From an uncultured Mycobacteriaceae bacterium (lineage in GTDB: Bacteria; Actinomycetota; Actinomycetes; Mycobacteriales; Mycobacteriaceae), in NCBI GenBank assembly GCA_902826815.1, contig CADEGF010000001.1, forward strand, positions 36,640 through 100,639: a DNA stretch of 64,000 nt. Direction: 5' to 3'. How positions within the stretch are numbered: position 1 is the stretch's first letter; each line of letters begins with the position of its first letter. The position numbers and the translations under genes are program-made. Below are positions 30,534 through 37,860 of the stretch, in pieces. The notes under the pieces are model-generated. The model saw only the letters and a list, made by a program, of their open reading frames with translations, searched no databases and was not told where the DNA came from.

Positions 30534-32225
30534 TTACTCCACTTCGATATCGCGAAGCTCGCGCTTGAGGATCTTGCCCGTCGGGTTGCGCGGCAGTTCG
30601 TCGAGGAAGACGACTTCGCGGGGAACCTTGTAGCGGGCGAGGTTCTCCTTGACGTAGTTCTTGATGGTGTCCTCGTCGATGCTTGCGCCGTCGGTCTTCA
30701 CCACGAACGCGCGCAGCCGGTGGCCCCAGTCCTTGTCCTCGACCCCGAGCGCGGTGGCCTCGATGACCTCGGGATGACCGCTGATGAGGTCCTCGACCTC
30801 GGCGGGGAACACGTTCTCGCCGCCGGACACGATCATCTCGTCGTCGCGGCCGCTGACGTAGAGCAGCTTGTGCTCGTCGAAGTAGCCGACGTCGCCCGAC
30901 GACATCAAGCCGTCGATGATCTGCTTGTGGCCGCCGCCGGTGTAGCCCTCGAACGGGAAGGTATTGCCGACGAAGATCCTGCCGACGCCACCCTGCGGCA
31001 CGTCGTTGCCGTTGTCGTCGAGGATCCTGACCTTCACACCCTTGACGACCGGCCCGACCGTCGCCGGGTTGATCGACAGGTCCTTCGGCCGCGCGATGGT
31101 CGCGAACGCGATCTCCGTCGACCCGTACAGGTTGTAGATCACCGGGCCGAGATCCTTGAGCGCCCGTGTCGCCAGCTCGGCGCCGAGCTGCGACCCGGAT
31201 ACGAACACGATCCGCAGCGACGACAGGTCGGGCTTGGAGTCCATCTTGTCGAACTCGTCGAGGATCCTCGACAGCATCACAGGAACCACGACCATCGCGG
31301 TCACCTTGTTCTTCTCGATATCGGCGAGCACCGTCGCGGGCTTGAACCGTCGCCGCAGCACCAGGGTGGTACCCAGCATCATCGCGATGGTGGCGTGCAG
31401 GAAGCCGAGCGCATGGAACATCGGCGCGGGCAGCGACGTCACTTCGCCTGCCTTGAACGGCACATGAGACAGCACGCCACCGATCGGTGCGAGCGACGGC
31501 GGCGTGCTCCGGTTGGCGCCCTTGGGCGTACCGGTCGTGCCGCTCGTCAGGATGATGATCGACGAGTGCTTGGTCACCTTCGGCGCAGGCTTGTTGCTGC
31601 TGCGCTTGATGAGGTCGGCGAGCGTTTCGTCGGTGCTGCCCGACGGCTCGTCCTTGTCCGGGTTGGCGCCGAGCGCGCGCAGCTTGCCCTGTGGAGGCTC
31701 GGCCTGCGAAACGGCCTTGGTGTACTCGTCGTCGTAGATGATGACCTTGGCGCCTTCGCGCTCGGACACCTCTTTGATCTGCGGCCCGGAGAACTCGCTG
31801 TTGAGCAGGATGATCCGGGCGCCTGCACGGGCCGCACCGTAGACGGAGATCAGGAACCAGCGGTGGTTGCGCGCAAGGATCGCCACCCCGTCGCCGCCCT
31901 TGATGCCCATCGCGAGCAGCCCGTTGGCCACCGAATGCGCGGCGTCGTCGAGTTCTTTGAAGGTGAGCTCACCGTCGTCGTCGACGATCGCCGTCCCGTT
32001 CGGGGTGCGGCGTGCGTTCAGCGCGGGGATCATGCCGAACTCGCCCCAGCGGCGGATGTCCGCGAGGAACGCGACGATGTTCTGCGGCGGTTCCAGCTTC
32101 AGCGCGCCCGCTTCGAACATTTTGCGGGCGTAGTGCAGTTCGGCCGTGCCACGCTCCACATATTTACCTATGGACTGCTGGATTTTGGCCGCTGCCTGGA
32201 AGGGAAGTTCAGCGAGGTTCGGCAT
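30534..32225 (-). CDS. fadD2: Fatty-acid-CoA ligase / acyl-AMP ligase FadD2
   Basis: A 563-residue ANL-superfamily adenylate-forming enzyme, matching M. tuberculosis FadD2 (Rv0270, about 560) in size and in its place next to the Rv0269c polymerase gene. The P-loop is LTSGTTGTPKGA at 226-237, the adenine-binding segment NLYGSTEI follows near 388, and the C-terminal lysine lies in RNPTGKILKREL. It activates fatty acids with ATP to acyl-CoA. The start ATG at 32225 was chosen on family length; the frame is open further upstream. It is divergent from polD2 with a 65-base gap. Confidence 0.9.
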   Translation of the reverse strand: MPNLAELPFQAAAKIQQSIGKYVERGTAELHYARKMFEAGALKLEPPQNIVAFLADIRRWGEFGMIPALNARRTPNGTAIVDDDGELTFKELDDAAHSVANGLLAMGIKGGDGVAILARNHRWFLISVYGAARAGARIILLNSEFSGPQIKEVSEREGAKVIIYDDEYTKAVSQAEPPQGKLRALGANPDKDEPSGSTDETLADLIKRSSNKPAPKVTKHSSIIILTSGTTGTPKGANRSTPPSLAPIGGVLSHVPFKAGEVTSLPAPMFHALGFLHATIAMMLGTTLVLRRRFKPATVLADIEKNKVTAMVVVPVMLSRILDEFDKMDSKPDLSSLRIVFVSGSQLGAELATRALKDLGPVIYNLYGSTEIAFATIARPKDLSINPATVGPVVKGVKVRILDDNGNDVPQGGVGRIFVGNTFPFEGYTGGGHKQIIDGLMSSGDVGYFDEHKLLYVSGRDDEMIVSGGENVFPAEVEDLISGHPEVIEATALGVEDKDWGHRLRAFVVKTDGASIDEDTIKNYVKENLARYKVPREVVFLDELPRNPTGKILKRELRDIEVE

Positions 32226-32290
32226 GGCACCACAATATGTGACGACGGTCGCATCGCGGCAGGAACGTGCTGCGTAACTACCATGGCCAC

Positions 32291-33568
32291 ATGGCCGCAT
32301 CCTCCGCCAAGGCCGAACACGTGGAGGTGGACGGCGAGCAGGTGCCGATCACCCATCCCGACAAGGTCGTCTTTCCCGAGATCGGCGTCACGAAGCTCGA
32401 CCTGATCCGGTACTACCTCGCGGTGGCTCCAGGAGCGCTGCGCGGGGTCGCCGACCGGCCGATGATCCTCAAACGCTTCGTCAAGGGCATCACCGAAGAG
32501 GCCGTCTTCCAGAAGCGGGCGCCCGAGAAGAACCGGCCCGACTACGTCGATGTCGCCGAGCTGAAGTACGCATCGGGGACGTCGGCGAAAGAGGCGGTGC
32601 TGCACGACGCCGCAGGCCTGGTGTGGGCGGTCAACCTCGGATGCGTCGACTTCAACCCGCATCCGGTGCGCGCCGACGATCTCGCCCACCCCGACGAGTT
32701 GCGGGTCGACCTCGATCCGATGCCGGGGGTGGACTGGCGCCAGATCATCCACGTCGCGCTCGTCGCCCGCGAGGTGCTCGAAGACCACGGACTGACGGCA
32801 TGGCCGAAGACGTCGGGTTCCCGCGGCTTCCACATCTATGCGCGCATCGAGCGGCGGTGGCCGTTCAAGTTCGTCAGGCTCGCCGCTCAGGCGGTCGCCC
32901 GTGAGGTCGAGCGGCGGGCGCCGGACCACGCCACCGCGCAATGGTGGAAGGAGGAACGCGGCGAGAGCGTGTTCGTCGACTTCAACCAGAATGCGTTCGA
33001 CCGCACGGTGGCGTCGGCCTACTCGGTGCGGGCCTTGCCCGACGCCAGGGTGTCGACGCCGTTGTTGTGGGACGAGGTCGCCGACTGCCGACCCGAGAAC
33101 TTCACCATCGCAACGGTGCCGCAGCGGTTCGCCGACCACGGCGACCCATGGGAGGGCATGGACGACGCGACCGGCAGCCTCGAGGCGTTGCTCGATCTCG
33201 CCGACCGGCTCGGCCCCGCCGAGACTGCCCCGCGGCGCGCCGCGAAAAAGACCCAGAAGGGCACGGGCGACGGCGGAGGCCGGGTTTCTTCGAAGCCACT
33301 CATCGAGATCGCCAGAACCAAGACCAAGGGCGAGGCGATGGCGGCACTGGCCACCTGGCGTGAGAAAAATGAGGAAGCGGCTAAGAAACTTAAGCCCGCC
33401 GACGTGTTACTCGACGGTATGCGCGGCCCGAGTTCGATCTGGTACCGCGTCCGGATCAACCTTCAACACGTGCCAAAAGACCAACGTCCACCACAGGAAG
33501 CGCTGCTGGCGGACTACAACCCGTGGGAGAACTACTCGGGCGCGCAGTTCCGCCGACCGCAGGGCTGA
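32291..33568 (+). CDS. polD2: LigD-type DNA polymerase/primase domain protein PolD2 (Rv0269c-like)
   Basis: A 425-residue stand-alone archaeo-eukaryotic primase-type polymerase domain, related to the polymerase domain of LigD. Catalytic metal ligands are Asp140 and Asp142 in DLDP and Asp230 in VDFNQNA; SGSRGFHIY follows the second strand. It extends or primes DNA or RNA ends and is thought to assist end-joining or gap repair. A Lys/Arg-rich linker near 325-345 leads to a C-terminal segment with WYRVRINLQHVP. M. tuberculosis Rv0269c (about 397) is the positional counterpart. No ligase or Ku gene is nearby. Confidence 0.88.
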   Translation: MAASSAKAEHVEVDGEQVPITHPDKVVFPEIGVTKLDLIRYYLAVAPGALRGVADRPMILKRFVKGITEEAVFQKRAPEKNRPDYVDVAELKYASGTSAKEAVLHDAAGLVWAVNLGCVDFNPHPVRADDLAHPDELRVDLDPMPGVDWRQIIHVALVAREVLEDHGLTAWPKTSGSRGFHIYARIERRWPFKFVRLAAQAVAREVERRAPDHATAQWWKEERGESVFVDFNQNAFDRTVASAYSVRALPDARVSTPLLWDEVADCRPENFTIATVPQRFADHGDPWEGMDDATGSLEALLDLADRLGPAETAPRRAAKKTQKGTGDGGGRVSSKPLIEIARTKTKGEAMAALATWREKNEEAAKKLKPADVLLDGMRGPSSIWYRVRINLQHVPKDQRPPQEALLADYNPWENYSGAQFRRPQG

Positions 33569-33645
33569 GACCTCGAAAAACGGTTCTTAGCAAAGTATTA
33601 CCGGACGCTCCCCAATGCCTTAGATCAGCGGCCTAGCTTTAAGTC

Positions 33646-34059
33646 ATGTACGGAAACCAAGCGGTCGATTGCAACGGCGCGCAGATGCGCGCGCTGTGTC
33701 GTCAGCTGGCGACCGTGGTGACGGTGACTGGTGAGATCGACGATTCGAACCTCGATCGCATCGGCGCCTACGCACGGCGCTTCGTCCTGACGGAGAAGCC
33801 TTTCGTGTTGGACCTGACCGGCGTGAGTTCCTTCTCGCCGGATGGCATTTCACTGCTCCACACCATCGACGAGAACTGTGATCTCGCCGGTGTCGAATGG
33901 GCAGTCATTGCCAGTCAACCGGTCATTCGCACTCTGCGGCTGTTCGGCGAAGGCGAGACGTTCCCCACCGTGGGCTCGGTCGCCGAAGCGCTTCATGAGT
34001 TCGCCACAAGCATGAGCGAACGCCGCCGCCTGCTTCATCTACTCACCAAGACTGCTTAA
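33646..34059 (+). CDS. STAS-domain protein (anti-sigma antagonist-like)
   Basis: A 137-residue single STAS domain: VVTVTGEIDDSNLDRIGAYA near residue 24, then FVLDLTGVSSFSPDGISLLHTI. In SpoIIAA-type proteins the regulatory Ser sits in DSSG; here the equivalent reads SPDG, with Asp66 before Gly67, so the phospho-acceptor Ser appears to be replaced by Asp. No anti-sigma kinase or sigma factor gene is adjacent. Upstream, 33569-33645 is AT-rich and probably holds its promoter. Confidence 0.8.
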   Translation: MYGNQAVDCNGAQMRALCRQLATVVTVTGEIDDSNLDRIGAYARRFVLTEKPFVLDLTGVSSFSPDGISLLHTIDENCDLAGVEWAVIASQPVIRTLRLFGEGETFPTVGSVAEALHEFATSMSERRRLLHLLTKTA

Positions 34060-34074
34060 AGAAAGGGCGCTCAC

Positions 34075-34152
34075 GTGCTCATCGATCTCCGCTGGTTGTC
34101 TTACCTGCTCCACGGCAGACACACCACCCCCTCACATACTCCTGCGCGCTAG
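34075..34152 (+). CDS. Mini-ORF of 25 codons, possible leader peptide
   Basis: A GTG-initiated frame with AAAGGG 7 bases upstream encodes MLIDLRWLSYLLHGRHTTPS plus five more residues. It starts 15 bases after the STAS stop and ends 12 bases before the TTG start of the membrane protein gene, which has no ribosome-binding site of its own. It could couple translation of that gene or act as a leader peptide. No family is recognised and it may be non-functional. Confidence 0.4.
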   Translation: MLIDLRWLSYLLHGRHTTPSHTPAR

Positions 34153-34164
34153 TCCGCCGCATCG

Positions 34165-34812
34165 TTGCTCGGCGAGCTGATACCGCTCGCGCTCGTTGTC
34201 GCACTCTCACCGGTATCGATAATTCCAGCGGTGTTGCTCGTGCTGCACACCGACAATCCGAAGCCCACCGGGCTGGCCTTCATGGTCGGCTGGCTCATCG
34301 CACTGGCCGTGTCGACCGCTCTCTTTGTGCAAGTACCCAACCTGGTCGACGGACTCGACGAATCCCCACCGTGGGCACCCTGGCTCCGAATCGGGATCGG
34401 CGTGCTGCTCATCGTCGCGTCGGTAGGGCGGTGGGTGACACGCAAGCGGCTGACCAAGCCGCCCGCCTTCCTCGACCGGCTCGGAAAGGTCACGCCGGCA
34501 GGCGCAGCGATCATCGGATTCGGGCTGGTGGTCGCCAATCCCAAGGTGCTCGTCATGAATGCGGCGGCGGGTTTGATCGTCGGCACCACCACAGCCGGTG
34601 CGATGCTGTGGATCGCCGTCGCCTTCTACACCGTGCTTGCCGGTTCGACGGTTACCGCACCGATACTCGCTTACGCCATTGCCGGCGCGCGCGTCGACAG
34701 CCAGCTCGAACGAGTGAAGGACTGGATGCAGCGTGAACATGCCATCGTTACGGCGATCATTCTGCTTGTCGTCGGTGTTCTGTTGACCTACACCGGGATT
34801 CGCGCGCTCTAG
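34165..34812 (+). CDS. GAP/Sap-family membrane protein
   Basis: A 215-residue polytopic protein of the GAP (Sap, lipid-addressing) family, a LysE-like fold found in mycobacteria near surface-lipid genes. About six hydrophobic segments are visible (5-25, 36-54, 72-90, 108-150, 155-172, 195-213), with the family segments LIPLALVVALSPVSIIPAVLL and VANPKVLVMNAAAG. It is proposed to help move glycolipids or small solutes across the membrane. The start is TTG at 34165 with no clear ribosome-binding site. Its stop overlaps that of the convergent MTHFR-like gene as CTAG. Confidence 0.75.
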   Translation: MLGELIPLALVVALSPVSIIPAVLLVLHTDNPKPTGLAFMVGWLIALAVSTALFVQVPNLVDGLDESPPWAPWLRIGIGVLLIVASVGRWVTRKRLTKPPAFLDRLGKVTPAGAAIIGFGLVVANPKVLVMNAAAGLIVGTTTAGAMLWIAVAFYTVLAGSTVTAPILAYAIAGARVDSQLERVKDWMQREHAIVTAIILLVVGVLLTYTGIRAL

Positions 34813-35699
34813 CCCTCGGGTGACCAGTACGCCAGCATCTCCGAGAACGTCTCGAAGGCCGCACCGGATACGCCGTACGTCGCCTCGAAGTGAATGCTCA
34901 GCGGGAACCCGAGGTCGACGACACCGTCGATGACCCGCTTGTAGAGGTCCACCATCAGCGCACGCTTGTCGGCGGGATCGCGGCCGGCCAGCGACCGGAC
35001 GAAGTCCTGCTCATCGGCGACCGCCGCATTGCCTGCATCCTGGATCAGCCAGTCGATCAGCCCGACCCTCGTCTCGACCTTGGGCACGAAGCCGAAGGAC
35101 AGCAGGATCTCCGGTCGATGGTCGGTGTTGCGGGCGAAGTCCTTCAGGAAGCCCACGATCGCGTCGGAGTACAGCAGCTGCGTCAGCCCGAAGTTGGCGC
35201 CCTGACTGCACTTGAAGTCGAATCGACCCTGTTCACCCTCGCGGGTCGGGATCAGGATCACGCCGCGGTTGTGCACGGTCTTGTCGTAGATCGACAGCGC
35301 GTCCGTCGGCGGGACACCCGAACCCTCACCGTCGTTCATGGTGCGGGGCACCCCGACGAAGACAATGCCCTCGAAGCCTGCGCCGCCGAGGGTGGTCAGC
35401 CGCTCACCGAGCGCCGCCTCGTCCATGAACGGGGTGACCTGTGTGCACAGCCCGTGCAGGCCGGGCAGCTCGGGCCGGATGAGCGACCAGTAGTCGAGCA
35501 CGTCGAGCTTCGGCAACATCGGGACGGGCCGGTCGTCGTCCTCGGGGATCATTCCGGGGATCATCACGTGCTTGATCCGGCCCGCGAGGCCCGATTCCGC
35601 GGAGATCCGCGCTACCTTGCGCGCCTCCTCCACCGCGTACTCCTGCCCGCGCTCCACATTGGGAGGCACGAGCTCGAGCGCAATAGTGTTGAGGGTCAC
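34809..35699 (-). CDS. Methylenetetrahydrofolate reductase-like protein
   Basis: A 296-residue TIM-barrel protein with the MTHFR-like opening TLNTIALELVPPNVERGQE (Glu9 in the ELVPPN strand) and later SFGFVPKVETRVGLIDWL. It resembles the non-canonical actinobacterial MTHFR type typified by M. tuberculosis Rv2172c more than E. coli MetF. The expected reaction is reduction of 5,10-methylene-THF to 5-methyl-THF for methionine synthesis. No met genes are adjacent. A start at 35699 gives the family N-terminus. Confidence 0.7.
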   Translation of the reverse strand: MTLNTIALELVPPNVERGQEYAVEEARKVARISAESGLAGRIKHVMIPGMIPEDDDRPVPMLPKLDVLDYWSLIRPELPGLHGLCTQVTPFMDEAALGERLTTLGGAGFEGIVFVGVPRTMNDGEGSGVPPTDALSIYDKTVHNRGVILIPTREGEQGRFDFKCSQGANFGLTQLLYSDAIVGFLKDFARNTDHRPEILLSFGFVPKVETRVGLIDWLIQDAGNAAVADEQDFVRSLAGRDPADKRALMVDLYKRVIDGVVDLGFPLSIHFEATYGVSGAAFETFSEMLAYWSPEG

Positions 35700-35745
35700 A
35701 GCGTTGCTCCTGATCAGGGGGACCGACCCACGATACAGGCGCGCC

Positions 35746-36369
35746 CTAGAGCCCGCGGCGGGCGGAACGGACCGCGGCGACGGTGTCGTCGTCCCCGCTG
35801 AACTCCACTGCTGCGGCGTCGCGGCCGGACAGGAAGAGCAGCAGTTCAGGCGGCGCCCCGGTGATCAGACAACGCGGCCCCTCGCCGATCGACGCCAGCG
35901 TGGTGCCACCGGGCTCCTGCAGGGTCACCGCCGCGGGCGCACGGCCCAGCGACATCCTGATGGCGAAGCGGATCTGGCGTCGCAGCGCGGCCGCCAGGTC
36001 GTCGTCGAGTTGCCGAGCCTGCCAGCCGGGCGCCCCCCGGCGAACGTCTTCGTGGTGGATGAACATCTCGGTGGTGTTGACGAGAGGGTCGAGAAGTTTC
36101 AGCGGCGAGTACAGCGGAGGACCCGAGGCCACCAAGTCGAGCAGCTCGGACCATTCGGTGCGCTCGGTGAGCTCGCGTTGCTTGCGGGCGGTGTAGCCGG
36201 CCAGCTTCGAGATCAGGATGCCCGCGGCCGCGTCGGGCCGCCGTTCGCGGAGGATCAGATGCGCCGCAAGATCGCGGGTGGTCCAGTCACCGCACAGCGT
36301 CGGGGCGTCGGGTCCGGCGGCCCGCATCGTGTCGACCAGTGCCGCGCGTTCCCTGGCTGCTGCTGTCAT
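35746..36369 (-). CDS. TIGR03085-family protein (mycothiol/maleylpyruvate isomerase-like)
   Basis: A 207-residue protein of the actinobacterial TIGR03085 group in the DinB/mycothiol-dependent superfamily. The N-terminal bundle has TLCGDWTTRDLAAHLILRERRP near residue 24, whose His is one of the three metal-binding positions; MFIHHEDVRRG near 103 supplies more. Family members are putative metal-binding, thiol-dependent enzymes with unknown substrates. It lies 19 bases after the class III aminotransferase stop, in the same direction, so the two may share a transcript. Confidence 0.8.
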   Translation of the reverse strand: MTAAARERAALVDTMRAAGPDAPTLCGDWTTRDLAAHLILRERRPDAAAGILISKLAGYTARKQRELTERTEWSELLDLVASGPPLYSPLKLLDPLVNTTEMFIHHEDVRRGAPGWQARQLDDDLAAALRRQIRFAIRMSLGRAPAAVTLQEPGGTTLASIGEGPRCLITGAPPELLLFLSGRDAAAVEFSGDDDTVAAVRSARRGL

Positions 36370-36388
36370 ACCTCGAACATGCCAGAGA

Positions 36389-37753
36389 TCAGCGGGCGGC
36401 TCCGACCATCTGAGCCTTCACTTGCGCCTCGACCGTCTGGACCGTGGCGGCGAACCGTCCGACCAGCTCCTCGAGATCGCCGTCGGTCGCGACGAACGCG
36501 GGCGCGAGGAGGGTCTGGTCTCCTGCGAAGCCGTCGTTGGTCGGCTGGGTCGAATAGAGCAGCAGCAGTCGCCGCAGCGCCTCGTCGTCGATGCGCCGCG
36601 CCACCTGCAATGCAGGGTCGAGCAGCGACGTTCCGTCCGCAGGGTCGACATAGCTGACGCCGAGCAGAAACCCGCGGCCGCGAACCTCCCGCACGAGCTC
36701 GCAACCGTCCAGGGCGGCGCGCAGATCCTCGAGCAGGCGCGGCCCCCGCTCGCGGACGGCATCGACGAGCCCGGTGCTCTTCAGGTGGGCGAGCACGGCC
36801 GATCCGACCGCGCAGGACAACGGCGCCCCATCCCAGGTGTGTCCCGGCTCGAAGGACCGCGACCCGTCGGCCACCGCCTGATAGACGTGCTCGGTCACCA
36901 GCATCGCGCCGACGGGGAAGAAGCCAGCCCCCAAACCCTTTGCCGTGGTGATGATGTCGGGCGTGAGCGGCAGCTGGTCGGCGGCGAACCACGACCCCGT
37001 CCGCCCAAGCCCGGTCACGACCTCGTCGAACCAGACCAGGAAGCCGTGCTCGCGCCTCCGCTCGTCGAGTCCACGCCAAAACGCCTCTGGCGGTGAGTAA
37101 CCCGGAAGAGACGCGGCGCTGACCGGCTCGATCAGGAACGCTGCGACCTGATCTCCCACCTGAGCAAGGATGTCGTCGAGCGCACGCAGCGCCGCCTCAC
37201 CCGAAGGATCGAACAACCATGTGGACGGCGGAATGTGTGGCTGCTGGGAGATGTAGGGCGTATACGGCGCCTGCAGTCCCGGTCTGCCGGTCAGCCCGAA
37301 CGTCGCAATGCTGGCGCCGTGATACGCCTGCGCGGGTGAGATGACGAGATGCCGGTCCGCCTGACCACGCTCGACCTGATAGCTGCGCACCATGCGCAAG
37401 GCCAGCTCGTTGGCCTCGGTCCCGCCGGACACGAAATGAACGCGGGTGAATCCCTGCGGTGCGACGTCGATCAGGTCGCGGGCCAACTTCTCCTGCGCCG
37501 GTGTGGTGGCATGCACGTTGTACAGGAACGAGATCGCCTCGGTCTGATCGACGACCGCCTCGAGAATGCCGGGCACCGCACCGTGGCCAAGGCTCGTCAC
37601 CATCGCGCCACCGGAGACGCCGTCGAGGTAGGCGTTGCCGCCCTCGTCGTAGAGCCACACCCCTTCCCCGCGCGAGATCAGGGGGTAGCTGCGATCCAGC
37701 TCGCGGACGAACACGCTTGTGTCGTCGGCTGTCACGAATGTTCTATCTGGCAT
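36389..37753 (-). CDS. Class III aminotransferase, PLP fold type I
   Basis: A 454-residue omega-aminotransferase-type enzyme. Family segments are FVSGGTEANELALRMVRSY near residue 109, the PLP-stacking Asp in LVWFDEVVTGLGRTG near 243, and the Schiff-base lysine Lys272 in TAKGLGAGFFP. It moves an amino group from an amine or omega-amino acid to a keto acid. It is divergent from the dimethylformamidase-like gene, and two copies of a GGACCT-N5-AGGTCC-type repeat lie between them, placing it under the GntR regulator of this cluster. The exact substrate is unknown. Confidence 0.85.
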   Translation of the reverse strand: MPDRTFVTADDTSVFVRELDRSYPLISRGEGVWLYDEGGNAYLDGVSGGAMVTSLGHGAVPGILEAVVDQTEAISFLYNVHATTPAQEKLARDLIDVAPQGFTRVHFVSGGTEANELALRMVRSYQVERGQADRHLVISPAQAYHGASIATFGLTGRPGLQAPYTPYISQQPHIPPSTWLFDPSGEAALRALDDILAQVGDQVAAFLIEPVSAASLPGYSPPEAFWRGLDERRREHGFLVWFDEVVTGLGRTGSWFAADQLPLTPDIITTAKGLGAGFFPVGAMLVTEHVYQAVADGSRSFEPGHTWDGAPLSCAVGSAVLAHLKSTGLVDAVRERGPRLLEDLRAALDGCELVREVRGRGFLLGVSYVDPADGTSLLDPALQVARRIDDEALRRLLLLYSTQPTNDGFAGDQTLLAPAFVATDGDLEELVGRFAATVQTVEAQVKAQMVGAAR

Positions 37754-37775
37754 GGCGCGCTTTCATTTCCAACAA

Positions 37776-37794
37776 TGGACCTGTCTTAGGTCTT
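37776..37794. promoter_or_regulatory. GntR operator candidate 1
   Basis: GGACCT at 37777-37782 and AGGTCT at 37788-37793 with a 5-base spacer, 23 bases upstream of the aminotransferase start. The architecture is the same as the sites at 37830-37846 and 41134-41150. Confidence 0.65.
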
Positions 37795-37825
37795 TTTTAC
37801 TCGCGCATGTCGCCTCCGTCAAGTA

Positions 37826-37850
37826 TTTTGGACCTGTAACGAGTCCAAAA
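37826..37850. promoter_or_regulatory. GntR operator candidate 2
   Basis: TTTTGGAC and GTCCAAAA form perfect 8-base arms around a 9-base centre; the inner part reads GGACCT-GTAAC-GAGTCC. It ends 10 bases before the start codon of the dimethylformamidase-like gene, so a bound repressor would cover its ribosome-binding region. Confidence 0.7.
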
Positions 37851-37860
37851 GGGAGCTGGG

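Noticed and set aside
35709-35718. CCTGATCAGG palindrome upstream of the MTHFR-like gene
   Set aside because: Only 10 bases, single copy, no nearby regulator gene; not enough to call an operator.
37784-37860. Possible leader peptide before the dimethylformamidase-like gene
   Set aside because: The short frame has no ribosome-binding site and coincides with the operator repeats.
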